64,000 nt of DNA from Puerhibacterium puerhi. GTDB lineage: Bacteria > Actinomycetota > Actinomycetes > Actinomycetales > Cellulomonadaceae. The stretch covers positions 186,001 through 250,000 of the forward strand of contig NZ_WUWN01000001.1 in NCBI RefSeq assembly GCF_009846865.1, written 5' to 3'. Below the pieces are notes generated by a model. That model ran no database searches and was not told the DNA's origin. It saw only the letters and a list, made by a program, of their open reading frames with translations. Of this stretch, positions 18,881 through 26,314 are shown piece after piece. The stretch's first letter is position 1. Each line of letters starts with the position of its first letter. A program made the position numbers and the translations under genes.

Positions 18881-19666
18881 ATGAGCACCAACGCCGCCAC
18901 CCCGATCCTGCGCGCCGAGGAGCTGGTCGCCGGCTACGGCGGCCCCGCCGTCCTGCGCGGGGTGAGCCTCGAGCTCGCGCCGGGCGGCGCGCCCGTCGGC
19001 GTGCTCGGCGAGTCGGGCGCCGGGAAGTCGACGCTGGTGCAGGCGCTGCTCGGGCAGGTGCGCCCCACCTCCGGGCACGTGACCTTCGAGGGGCGCACCG
19101 TGTCGCGGCTCGGCCGACGGGACAAGCGCCGCTTCCGCGGCGCCGTGCGCACCGTCGCCCAGCAGGGGCTCGACGTCGACCTGCGCTGGACCGTCGAGCG
19201 CGCCCTCGCGGCGGCGCTCGCCGACGCCCGCAAGGCGGGCCGCACCGGCGGGCGCGACGGCGCCGACCTGCTCGACGACGTCGCGCTCGAGCCGCGGTTC
19301 GCCACCCGCACCGTGCAGTCCCTGTCCGGCGGGGAGCGTCAGCGCCTCGCCCTGGCGCTCGCGCTGGCCACTCGCCCGGACGTGCTGCTGCTCGACGAGC
19401 CGCTGACCGCCGTCGACCCCGGCATGCGCGGCGAGATCGCCCGCAGGCTCACCGAGACCACCCGCGCGGACGGCACCGCCGTGCTGCTGGTCTCGCACGA
19501 CGTCGAGCTCGTCGGCCGCCTGTGCCCCACCGTGCACGTCCTGGCCGACGGCGTCTTCGTGGCCTCCGGGGCGCTCGGCGACGTGCTGTCCGTGGCGGAC
19601 GGTGCGCACCCCGCCGTCCGCGGGCTCGCCGAGGCCGCGCCGCTCGCCGCCCAGCGCTTCCGCTGA
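18881..19666 (+). CDS. Orphan ABC transporter ATP-binding protein
   Basis: This is a 261-residue ABC ATPase with all motifs: Walker A GESGAGKST (about residues 43-51), Q-loop VAQQG near 90, signature LSGGERQR near 148, Walker B VLLLDEPLT near 168 and switch His in LVSHD near 203. Sequence style is that of the peptide/nickel (Dpp/Opp) subfamily, but it lacks the usual C-terminal oligopeptide extension. There is no permease, binding protein or second ATPase beside it. A partner elsewhere, or a non-transport role, must be assumed. It stands alone between a divergent symporter and a convergent secreted-protein gene. Confidence 0.88.
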   Translation: MSTNAATPILRAEELVAGYGGPAVLRGVSLELAPGGAPVGVLGESGAGKSTLVQALLGQVRPTSGHVTFEGRTVSRLGRRDKRRFRGAVRTVAQQGLDVDLRWTVERALAAALADARKAGRTGGRDGADLLDDVALEPRFATRTVQSLSGGERQRLALALALATRPDVLLLDEPLTAVDPGMRGEIARRLTETTRADGTAVLLVSHDVELVGRLCPTVHVLADGVFVASGALGDVLSVADGAHPAVRGLAEAAPLAAQRFR

Positions 19667-19673
19667 GCCGCCG

Positions 19674-19722
19674 CCACGACGAGCGGGGCGCACGACCCGT
19701 GGTCGCGCGCCCCGCGTCGTGG
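19674..19722. terminator. Bidirectional hairpin terminator
   Basis: Arms CCACGACG-GCGGGGCGC-CGACC and their complement (small bulges) flank a CGT loop between convergent genes ending at 19666 and 19733. Confidence 0.65.
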
Positions 19723-19732
19723 GTGGTGAGCG

Positions 19733-21001
19733 TCAGTCGAGCGCGGGAACCAGCTCCGGGCGCTCGACCACGTGGCCGTCCTGCCGCGTCACGACGTCGT
19801 CCGCGTCGCCGGCCGCCGACATCCGCAGCGTGTCCGTGCGCGTCCAGGTGCCGCAGCCGGCCGCGCGGAAGCCCTCGTCGCCCGGCTCGATCGCCCACGT
19901 GATGCGCGTCCCCGCGTCCGCGAGGTCGTTCGCGATGACGCTGTCGAGGTCACCGTCGAAGGCGCTGAGCGACTCCACGTAGCAGAGGTCGTCCGCCGGC
20001 ACCGTGGCCTGGTAGGTCCCTGGCGCGATGTCGATGCCCACACGGTAGAAGCCGTCCCGGATCGGCGAGACGAGTCGCGGGGCGTCGTCGGCGCTGACCT
20101 TCGTCCAGGTGCCGCACCCGTCGGTCTCGACCCACGGGACGGAGGCGGTGATGTCCCAGTACAAGGTCTCGCCCGGGAGGGCGACGTCGTTGGCGACGAT
20201 GTCCTCGCCCCGCGCGTCCCGGGCGGAGGCCCAGTAGCACAGCCAGCTGTCCGCCGGCACCCGCGCCTTGTACCGGCCGGGCGCGACCTCGGTCCCGACG
20301 CGGTAGGTGCCGTCGCCCTTGATGGTCGCAGCGCCGCCGCTGCTGGGCGTCGGGCCCTGCACCCGGCGGACGCCCAGGGTGTCCTTGCGGTCACCGTTCC
20401 AGTCGCCCACCAGCACGGTGTCGCCCGGCTTGCCGTACGTGAACACCGTGTCGGCCTTGCCGCCCCGGGTGCCGTTGGTGAGGTAGTACGTGGCCGCGCG
20501 GCGCACCGCGAGAGTGTCCTTGCGGTCACCGTTCCAGTCGCCCACCAGCACGGTGTCGCCCGGCTTGCCGTACGTGAACACCGTGTCGGCCTTGCCGCCC
20601 CGGGTGCCGTTGGTGAGGTAGTACGTGGCCGCGCGGCGCACCGCGAGAGTGTCCTTGCGGTCACCGTTCCAGTCGCCCACCAGCACGGTGTCGCCCGGCT
20701 TGCCGTACGTGAACACCGTGCTCGCGGCGCCCCCGGTGGCCTGGTTCGTCAGGTAGTAGGTGGCGCCGCGGCGCACCGCGAGGGTGTCCTTGCCGTCGCC
20801 GTCCCAGTCGCCGATGAGCGTCACGTCGTCCGAGCGGCCGTAGGCGAACGTGACGTCCGCAGGGCCGCCCTTGGTGCCGTTGCTGAGGTAGTACCACTTG
20901 CCCAGGTTGTCCGCGGCCTGGGCGGCCGGGGCGACCAGCGCACCCGTCGTCGCGAGCACTGCTGCTGCGGCGAGGGTCGCGACGGTGCGACGCAGAGTCA
21001 T
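19733..21001 (-). CDS. Secreted protein with four FG-GAP/VCBS-like repeats and two C-terminal GxYxVGxDIAPGxY domains
   Basis: This 422-residue protein starts at ATG 21001 (AAGGGGGA upstream). Residues 1-31 are a Sec signal peptide (TLAAAAVLATTGALVAPAAQA, cleaved after AQA). Four 45-residue repeats follow (about 32-215), each with YYLTNGTRGG, TVFTYGKPGDTVLVGDWNGD and KDTLAVRR. The GDWNGDxKDT stretch resembles the calcium-binding DxDxD loops of integrin-like beta-propeller proteins. Residues 230-305 and 315-390 are a tandem pair of a domain frequent in actinobacterial exported proteins (RVGTEVAPGRYKA / RVGIDIAPGTYQA, CYWAS, IVANDV, GCGTWT), each with paired cysteines. It is probably an extracellular binding or surface protein; ligand unknown. 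Repeats are nearly identical in DNA. Confidence 0.85.
   Translation of the reverse strand: MTLRRTVATLAAAAVLATTGALVAPAAQAADNLGKWYYLSNGTKGGPADVTFAYGRSDDVTLIGDWDGDGKDTLAVRRGATYYLTNQATGGAASTVFTYGKPGDTVLVGDWNGDRKDTLAVRRAATYYLTNGTRGGKADTVFTYGKPGDTVLVGDWNGDRKDTLAVRRAATYYLTNGTRGGKADTVFTYGKPGDTVLVGDWNGDRKDTLGVRRVQGPTPSSGGAATIKGDGTYRVGTEVAPGRYKARVPADSWLCYWASARDARGEDIVANDVALPGETLYWDITASVPWVETDGCGTWTKVSADDAPRLVSPIRDGFYRVGIDIAPGTYQATVPADDLCYVESLSAFDGDLDSVIANDLADAGTRITWAIEPGDEGFRAAGCGTWTRTDTLRMSAAGDADDVVTRQDGHVVERPELVPALD
20379..20783 (-). repeat. 135-bp in-frame tandem repeats inside the secreted protein gene
   Basis: Units at 20379-20513 and 20514-20648 are identical over all 135 bases. The unit at 20649-20783 matches over its first 70 or so bases and then diverges. 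A fourth, older unit follows at 20784. The period is 45 codons, so unit gain or loss keeps the frame. Confidence 0.9.
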
Positions 21002-21021
21002 CTCGTTCCCCCTTGTAGGAA

Positions 21022-21035
21022 TGCTCGGTCGAGCA
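21022..21035. promoter_or_regulatory. Short palindrome TGCTCGGTCGAGCA upstream of secreted protein gene
   Basis: Six-base inverted arms (TGCTCG/CGAGCA) lie in the 5' leader, 21-34 bases upstream of ATG 21001. It could be an operator or a small leader hairpin; no regulator is implied. Confidence 0.3.
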
Positions 21036-21137
21036 GGGGAAACGTAGCGTGCGCGCACCCCTCCGCCGGGCCACCGGAGCGAATATCACCCGGCGGCCGC
21101 GCGCCGACGTCCTGCCGCGCGCTCGCTGGGGCTCGCC

Positions 21138-22697
21138 TCAGCCCTGCTCGGCGCCCTGCTCGGCGCCCTGCTCGGCGCCCTGCTCGGCGCGCGGGGCGTG
21201 CCGCTCGAGGAACGCGAACACCTCGGTGTCGTCGACGCCCGGGAAGGCGCCGCGGGGCAGCGCGGCGAGCACCTGCTGGTGCATGCGCGCGCTCGGCCAC
21301 GAGCCGGCCGCCCAGCGCTCCGCGAGGCTCGCCGGCGGGAGCTGGCAGCACGCCGGGTCGGGGCAGCGGGAGGCCTGCCGCACCTGCGTGTCGCGCCCGC
21401 GGAACCACTTGGCGTGCGCGAACGGCACGCCCACCGTGATGGAGAACGCCCCGGCGCCGAAGCCGGCCGACGTGCCGGCGCTGTCGGTGCCCCGGGTGCC
21501 CGTCTGCACGGAGTCCCAGTACGTGCCGTTCGGTGTGTCCGTGTACTGGTAGAACTCCGTGGCCCGGTCGCGGCGCGCGAACGCCTCGCGCGCCGCCCAG
21601 CGCCGGCACACGAGCTGGCCCTCGATGGCGCCGGTGACGTCCTGGGGCAGCGGCAGGCCGTCGTTGGCGTAGCCGCGGAAGAGCGCGCCGTCGTCGCCCA
21701 CCCGCAGGAAGTGCAGCGGGATGCCGAGGTGCTCGGTGGCGAGGTTGGTCAACCGCATCGCCGCGGCCTCGTGCGTGAGGCCGAACGTGTCGCGGAAGTC
21801 CTCGACCGCCAGGTCCTTCTCCCGCTTGCGGGCCTGGAGGAACGTCACCGCCGCCGAGCGCGGCGCCAGGCAGGCGGCGGCGAAGTAGGTGATCTCCACG
21901 CGCTGACGCAGGAACTCCGCGTACGAGCGCGGCCGCTCGTGCTCCAGCACCCGGTGGGCGATCGCCTGCAGCGCGAGCGAGCGCAGCCCGTGGCCGCCGG
22001 GGATCGAGGCCTGCGGCAGGTAGATCCGCCCGTTCCTCAGGTCGGTGACCGTGCGCGCCGACCGCGGCAGGTCCGTGACGTGCAGGATGGTGAACCCGAG
22101 CGACTCGGCCAGGCGCGCCACCGTGCGGTGGGTGACCGCCCCGCCGCCGGCGTACCCGGCGCGACCGATGAGGTCCTCGGCCAGGTCCTCGATCTCGCCG
22201 TAGTAGTTGCCTCGCGCCTGGCGCTCGAGGCGCAGCTCCGTGTTCGCCCGGCGCGCCTCCTCCGGCGTGGCGATCGCCTCCTCCGCGCGGCGGGCGATCT
22301 CCCGGTGCAGCCCGACGAGCTGCTCGAGCACCGGCAGGGGCAGCCGCTGGCTCGGCTTCACCGCCGGGAGGCCCAGCTCGGCGAACAGGCGGCCGCGCTG
22401 GGCGCGCTCCAGCGCGATCTCCAGCTCGGCGCGGCGGTCCGGCGCCTCGTCGGCGAGCAGGTCGCCCACCCGGACGCCGAGGGCGTCGGCGAGGTCGCGC
22501 AGCAGCGACAGCCGCGGCTCGCGCCGGCCGTTCTCCACGAGCGACAGCAGGCTCGGGGCGCTGCCCACCCGCTCCCCCAGCGCGTCCAGCGTCAGGCCGC
22601 GGGCGGTGCGCAGGTGGCGGATGCGGCGGCCCAGCATCAGCAGGTCCGGTCCCGCGCCGTCGCCGGCGGGCCGGTCGGTCGTCGTCCTCGGCGCCAT
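21138..22697 (-). CDS. ramB: RamB-type XRE regulator of acetate/carbon metabolism
   Basis: This 519-residue protein matches RamB/Rv0465c-type regulators. An XRE helix-turn-helix lies at about residues 20-77 (LGRRIRHLRTARGLTLDALG, LLSLVENGRREPRLSLLRDLAD). It is followed by an ImmA/IrrE-like region whose metal motif is eroded (AIAHRVLEH near 245). The C-terminal short-chain fatty acyl regulator domain includes RRWAAREAF and a Cys-rich tail (CPDPACCQLPPASL near 455). RamB controls acetate, glyoxylate and related genes in corynebacteria and mycobacteria. Here it is divergent from pckG, which suggests control of gluconeogenesis. The last 16 residues are four EQGA repeats of recent origin. Confidence 0.88.
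   Translation of the reverse strand: MAPRTTTDRPAGDGAGPDLLMLGRRIRHLRTARGLTLDALGERVGSAPSLLSLVENGRREPRLSLLRDLADALGVRVGDLLADEAPDRRAELEIALERAQRGRLFAELGLPAVKPSQRLPLPVLEQLVGLHREIARRAEEAIATPEEARRANTELRLERQARGNYYGEIEDLAEDLIGRAGYAGGGAVTHRTVARLAESLGFTILHVTDLPRSARTVTDLRNGRIYLPQASIPGGHGLRSLALQAIAHRVLEHERPRSYAEFLRQRVEITYFAAACLAPRSAAVTFLQARKREKDLAVEDFRDTFGLTHEAAAMRLTNLATEHLGIPLHFLRVGDDGALFRGYANDGLPLPQDVTGAIEGQLVCRRWAAREAFARRDRATEFYQYTDTPNGTYWDSVQTGTRGTDSAGTSAGFGAGAFSITVGVPFAHAKWFRGRDTQVRQASRCPDPACCQLPPASLAERWAAGSWPSARMHQQVLAALPRGAFPGVDDTEVFAFLERHAPRAEQGAEQGAEQGAEQG
21141..21188 (-). repeat. 12-bp tandem repeat encoding the RamB C-terminal tail
   Basis: About four copies of the 12-mer CCCTGCTCGGCG end the regulator gene and encode repeated Ala-Glu-Gln-Gly. 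Because the period is a multiple of three, copy number can change without a frameshift. Confidence 0.85.
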
Positions 22698-22833
22698 GGA
22701 TTCACGCTACGTCAAGAATGGCGAATCTTCACGGCCGTAGCAGTGGAAATCGGTGCTCGCGGGCGCCGAGAGTGGAAGGGAGCCCGCGAGGCGTGCCACG
22801 CACCTCGCCCGAGACCGCTCCGGAGGCCCCACC

Positions 22834-24774
22834 ATGTCGTTCCGACCGCTCCCCCACCGCACGCGCCTGGTCGCCGAGCTCGTCGGTGACGTCACCGACC
22901 TCGCCGGCACCGGGGCACCCGCGGGGCTGCCGGCCGGCGGCGGCGACGTGCGCGCCTGGGTCGCCGAGGTGGCCGCGCTGACCGAGCCCGACCGCGTCGT
23001 GTGGTGCGACGGCTCCGCGGCCGAGAAGCAGCGCCTGCTCGACGAGATGGTCGCCGCCGGCACGCTGGTCAAGCTGGACGAGGCCAAGCGGCCGGGCTCG
23101 TACCTCGCCCGGTCGAACCCGTCCGACGTCGCCCGCGTCGAGTCGCGCACGTTCATCTGCTCGCGCCGCGAGGAGGACGCCGGGCCCACCAACAACTGGC
23201 GGGCGCCCGCCGGCATGCGCGTCGAGCTGCGCGACGTGTTCGCCGGCGCGATGCGCGGCCGCACGATGTACGTGGTCCCGTTCTCCATGGGGCCGGTCGG
23301 CGGGCCGATCTCCCAGGTCGGCGTCGAGATCACCGACTCGCCGTACGTCGTGGTGTCGATGCACGTGATGACCCGGGTGTCGCCGCGGGTGCTCGACCTC
23401 GTCGACGCCGGGCAGCAGTGGGTGCCGGCGGTGCACTCGGTCGGCGCACCGCTGGTCGACGACGACGGGCGCCGGAGCGCCGACGTGCCGTGGCCGTGCA
23501 ACGACACGAAGTACATCGCCCACTTCCCCGAGTCGCGGGAGATCTGGTCCTACGGCTCGGGCTACGGCGGCAACGCGCTGCTGGGCAAGAAGTGCTTCGC
23601 CCTGCGCATCGCCTCGGCCATGGCCCGCGACGAGGGCTGGCTCGCCGAGCACATGCTGCTCATCAAGGTCACCTCGCCGCAGGGGCGCACGTACCACCTG
23701 GCGGCAGCCTTCCCCAGCGCCTGCGGCAAGACCAACCTCGCGATGCTGCAGCCCACGATCCCGGGCTGGCGGGTCGAGACGCTCGGCGACGACATCGTGT
23801 GGATGCGCCCGGGCCCCGACGGCCGGCTGCGCGCCATCAACCCCGAGGCCGGCTTCTTCGGCGTCGCGCCGGGCACGGGCGTCGAGACGAACCCGACCGC
23901 CGTCGCGACGCTGGCCCGCGACGTCATCTTCACCAACGTGGCACTCACCGACGACGGCGACGTGTGGTGGGAGGGCCTGACGCCCGAGCCGCCGGCGCAC
24001 CTGGTCGACTGGACCGGGCGGGACTGGACGCCTGCCGACGGCGAGGCGGGCCGCCCGGCCGCCCACCCGAACTCCCGGTTCACCGTGGCCGCGGCGCAGT
24101 GCCCGACCATCGCCGCCGACTGGGAGGACCCGGCGGGCGTGCCGGTCGACGCGATCGTCTTCGGCGGCCGCCGGGCGTCCAACGTGCCGCTCGTCGTCCA
24201 GGCCACCGGGTGGGACCACGGGGTGTTCCTCGGCGCGACCATCAGCTCCGAGCGCACGGCCGCTGCCGAGGGCGCGCTCGGTGAGCTGCGCCGCGACCCG
24301 TTCGCGATGCTGCCGTTCTGCGGCTACAACATGGCCGACCACTGGGCCCACTGGCTGGAGGTCGGCGACGGGCTCGACGCCGCCGCCCGCCCGCAGGTGT
24401 TCCAGGTCAACTGGTTCCGCCGCGGTGCCGACGGCCGGTTCCTGTGGCCCGGGTTCGGCGAGAACTCCCGCGTGGTGGCCTGGATCGTGGACCGGCTCGA
24501 GGCCGCGCGGGGGCTGCGCGGCGACGCCTCGGCCGACGGCGGCGCCGTCTCCTCGCCCGTGGGCCTGCTCCCCGCCCCGGGCGCCCTCGACGTCGACGGC
24601 CTCGACCTGCCGGCCGAGGACCTCGCCGCGCTGCTCGACGTGCCGGCCGGGCCGTGGCTGGCCGAGGCGGACCTGACCGAGGAGTTCTTCGACACCTTCG
24701 GCGACCGGGTCCCGGCCCGGCTGCGCGAGCAGCTCGCCGCGCTGCGCGCCCGGCTCGAGGCCGCGGGCGGCTGA
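22834..24774 (+). CDS. pckG: Phosphoenolpyruvate carboxykinase (GTP)
   Basis: This 646-residue enzyme converts oxaloacetate and GTP to phosphoenolpyruvate, CO2 and GDP, the entry to gluconeogenesis. GTP-type features are all visible: [18 protein letters not shown] (residues 106-123), [14 protein letters not shown] near 222, [20 protein letters not shown] near 244, the P-loop with the hyper-reactive cysteine in [13 protein letters not shown] (about 291-303), and [10 protein letters not shown]. Length is close to the usual 605-620 plus a short insertion near 575. A CGGAGG ribosome binding site precedes ATG 22834. It is divergent from the RamB regulator, with a 136-bp shared promoter region. Confidence 0.98.
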   Translation: MSFRPLPHRTRLVAELVGDVTDLAGTGAPAGLPAGGGDVRAWVAEVAALTEPDRVVWCDGSAAEKQRLLDEMVAAGTLVKLDEAKRPGSYLARSNPSDVARVESRTFICSRREEDAGPTNNWRAPAGMRVELRDVFAGAMRGRTMYVVPFSMGPVGGPISQVGVEITDSPYVVVSMHVMTRVSPRVLDLVDAGQQWVPAVHSVGAPLVDDDGRRSADVPWPCNDTKYIAHFPESREIWSYGSGYGGNALLGKKCFALRIASAMARDEGWLAEHMLLIKVTSPQGRTYHLAAAFPSACGKTNLAMLQPTIPGWRVETLGDDIVWMRPGPDGRLRAINPEAGFFGVAPGTGVETNPTAVATLARDVIFTNVALTDDGDVWWEGLTPEPPAHLVDWTGRDWTPADGEAGRPAAHPNSRFTVAAAQCPTIAADWEDPAGVPVDAIVFGGRRASNVPLVVQATGWDHGVFLGATISSERTAAAEGALGELRRDPFAMLPFCGYNMADHWAHWLEVGDGLDAAARPQVFQVNWFRRGADGRFLWPGFGENSRVVAWIVDRLEAARGLRGDASADGGAVSSPVGLLPAPGALDVDGLDLPAEDLAALLDVPAGPWLAEADLTEEFFDTFGDRVPARLREQLAALRARLEAAGG

Positions 24775-24783
24775 GCCGGCGCT

Positions 24784-24872
24784 GCCCGGCTCGGCCGGGC
24801 GAAGCCCCCGACCCGCGAGCGTCGGGGGCCGTCGCGGACCCGAGGCATGTCCGCGACGGCCCCGACGCTCGC
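24784..24872. terminator. Double hairpin terminator between pckG and trpS
   Basis: A small hairpin (GCCCGGC TCG GCCGGGC, 24784-24800) is followed by a 24-bp stem with one bulge (arms 24815-24839 and 24849-24872). The two genes are convergent, so it can serve both. Confidence 0.75.
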
Positions 24873-24894
24873 GTCGCTCGCCCACGCGCTGAGG

Positions 24895-26013
24895 TCAGTA
24901 CGCCGTGCCCATGAGGCCGCGGACGTCGGCGAGCGTGGCGTCCGCGATCGCGTTGGCGCGGGCGTTGCCCCGCGCCAGCACCTCGCCGACGACGGCGGGC
25001 CCCGCGGCGACGAGCTCGTGCCGCCGGGCCCGCAGCGGCCGCAGGCCCTCGACGACGGCGTCGGTGACGAGCTGCTTGAGCCGCCCCGCCCCGGCGGCAC
25101 CGACCTGCTCCGCGAGCGCCTGCGGCGTCGTCGCGGCGAAGTGCGCGCCGATCTCCAGCAGGTTCGCGACCTCCGGACGCCGCTCGGGCTCGTAGGTGAT
25201 GTGGCGCTCGGCGTCGGTGCGGGCGCGGCGGAAGAACCGGGCGGTCTCGTCCTCGTCGGCGCGCAGCTCGAGCGCGTTGCCGCGCGACTTCGACATCTTG
25301 CGGCCGTCGTCGCCGAGCACCGTGGGCGACGGCGCCAGCAGCGCCTCCGGCTCGGGGAAGTACGGCCGCGCCGCGCTGTAGCGCTGGTTGAACCGGCGGG
25401 CGACGGTGCGGGTGACCTCCAGGTGCGGCAGCTGGTCCAGGCCCACCGGCACGAGGTTGCCGTGGCAGAAGAGGATGTCGCACGCCTGGTGCACCGGGTA
25501 GGTGAACAGCAGGCCGGACATCCCGCGCCCCTGGCGGCGCTCGGCGTCGAGCGCCTCGGCCTTCACCGTGGGGTTGCGCTCCAGCTCGGCGACCGTCACG
25601 AGCGACAGGAACGGGAGCATGAGCTGGTTGAGCGCCGGCACGGCCGAGTGCGTGAGCACCGTGGTGCGGTCGGGGTCGATGCCGGCGGCGAGCTGGTCCA
25701 GGAGGACGTCGCGCACCGCGGCCGGCAGGTCGCCGGCGTCGTCGCGGTCGGTGATGACCTGGTAGTCCGCGACGACCAGGAACAGCTCGACGCCGAGGCG
25801 CTGCAGGCGAACGCGGTTGGCCACGGTCGCCAGGTAGTGGCCGAGGTGCAGCGCGCCGGTGGGACGGTCGCCGGTCAGGACGCGGAAGCGCGACGGGTCG
25901 CGCGCGATCTCGGCCTCGAGCTCCGCGCTGCGGGCCTGGGCGGCGAGCGCCGACGGCGTGGTGGCGGCGCCGGTGGTCGCGGCGCCGGTGGTGGTGCTGG
26001 TCGTGGTGGTCAT
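24895..26013 (-). CDS. trpS: Tryptophanyl-tRNA synthetase, inducible-type
   Basis: This 372-residue class I synthetase charges tRNA-Trp. The HIGH equivalent is GALHLGHY (residues 53-60) after TGDRP. The KMSKS loop is GRKMSKSRGN near 238. The motif-1 wording GDRPTGALHLGHYL and the Asn-Arg-Val following it are those of the TrpRS branch that contains auxiliary, indolmycin-resistant enzymes in Streptomyces, rather than the GxQPSGxxxxGNY housekeeping type. The first 20 residues are a low-complexity Thr/Ala run. A leader peptide with three consecutive Trp codons lies upstream, indicating tryptophan-dependent attenuation. Whether the genome has a second trpS cannot be seen here. Confidence 0.95.
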   Translation of the reverse strand: MTTTTSTTTGAATTGAATTPSALAAQARSAELEAEIARDPSRFRVLTGDRPTGALHLGHYLATVANRVRLQRLGVELFLVVADYQVITDRDDAGDLPAAVRDVLLDQLAAGIDPDRTTVLTHSAVPALNQLMLPFLSLVTVAELERNPTVKAEALDAERRQGRGMSGLLFTYPVHQACDILFCHGNLVPVGLDQLPHLEVTRTVARRFNQRYSAARPYFPEPEALLAPSPTVLGDDGRKMSKSRGNALELRADEDETARFFRRARTDAERHITYEPERRPEVANLLEIGAHFAATTPQALAEQVGAAGAGRLKQLVTDAVVEGLRPLRARRHELVAAGPAVVGEVLARGNARANAIADATLADVRGLMGTAY

Positions 26014-26015
26014 GG

Positions 26016-26037
26016 GGCTCCCCTTCGGACGGGAGCC
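26016..26037 (-). promoter_or_regulatory. Hairpin covering the trpS ribosome binding site
   Basis: On the coding strand, GGCTCCC and GGGAGCC pair around a 7-8 base loop. The right arm contains the GGGGAG ribosome binding site just before the ATG at 26013. This could add translational control to the attenuator or simply be a GC-rich coincidence. Confidence 0.45.
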
Positions 26038-26068
26038 GCCGACGCGCCGGGGACCACGGACGGCGCGG

Positions 26069-26096
26069 GTCCCGGGCTGCGGCGGCAGCTCGGGAC
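26069..26096 (-). terminator. Candidate attenuator hairpin of trpS leader
   Basis: Coding-strand stem GTCCC(GA)GCTGC - CGCC - GCAGC(CC)GGGAC lies 23 bases after the leader peptide stop. Its GCTGC arm can instead pair with GCAGC of the upstream hairpin, giving the mutually exclusive pairings expected of an attenuator. No U-run follows, as is usual in high-GC actinobacteria. Confidence 0.55.
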
Positions 26097-26118
26097 TCGG
26101 CTCGTCAGGCGCGGCGGG

Positions 26119-26163
26119 TCAGGGCTGCGGAGGCAGCCACCACCAGGACGCGCGCGTGAGCAT
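26119..26163 (-). CDS. Trp-rich leader peptide (MLTRASWWWLPPQP)
   Basis: This 14-codon reading frame encodes three adjacent tryptophans (residues 7-9), about 105 bases upstream of trpS on the same strand. The Trp codons enter a hairpin (GGCTGC CTCC GCAGCC, 26123-26138). That is the classic arrangement in which ribosome stalling at Trp codons changes downstream folding. ATG 26163 has no ribosome binding site but is preceded at six bases by a -10 box TATGCT, consistent with a leaderless start. Ribosome-mediated attenuation is established for the auxiliary TrpRS gene of Streptomyces coelicolor; its operation here is inferred. Confidence 0.75.
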   Translation of the reverse strand: MLTRASWWWLPPQP

Positions 26164-26169
26164 GGGCCG

Positions 26170-26175
26170 AGCATA
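26170..26175 (-). promoter_or_regulatory. -10 box TATGCT of the trpS leader transcript
   Basis: TATGCT on the minus strand ends six bases before the leader-peptide ATG; the -35 region is weak. It is the best -10 match in the trpS-DUF808 divergent region. Confidence 0.5.
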
Positions 26176-26212
26176 CGACCGCTCGCACGGAACGGGCGGC
26201 GCACACCTCCTC

Positions 26213-26218
26213 TAGGCT
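26213..26218 (+). promoter_or_regulatory. -10 box TAGGCT before a short upstream ORF
   Basis: TAGGCT ends six bases before ATG 26225, the same leaderless spacing seen at disA, radA and other genes here. Confidence 0.45.
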
Positions 26219-26224
26219 TCCGGC

Positions 26225-26314
26225 ATGGCACCTTCTCGCGTCCCGGCGCCCCCCGCGGGGTCCGTCACGCCCCGCGGCACGAGCGAGCTCTCGACGACGG
26301 GGGCTGCCCGGTGA
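26225..26314 (+). CDS. Short leaderless upstream ORF coupled to the DUF808 gene
   Basis: This 29-codon frame (MAPSRVPAPPAGSVTPRG...) starts six bases after a -10 box. Its TGA overlaps the GTG of the DUF808 gene (GTGA), in a different frame. If the transcript is leaderless, ribosomes would first translate this peptide and re-initiate on the main gene, giving translational coupling. The peptide has no recognisable function and may be non-coding, with the true transcript start elsewhere. Confidence 0.4.
   Translation: MAPSRVPAPPAGSVTPRGTSELSTTGAAR

Noticed and set aside
20379-20783. Regular repeats that could be taken for a CRISPR array
   Set aside because: Units are contiguous, 135 bp, in frame, without spacers, and lie inside a protein gene with a signal peptide.
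22698-22833. RamB operator in the RamB-pckG gap
   Set aside because: The partly symmetric AAGAATGGCGAATCTT near 22715 was seen, but it does not clearly match the known RamB box, so it was not called.
26014-26210. T-box riboswitch upstream of trpS
   Set aside because: No T-box consensus sequence or long stem-I structure is visible. The leader is short and contains a Trp-rich peptide, which fits ribosome-mediated attenuation.
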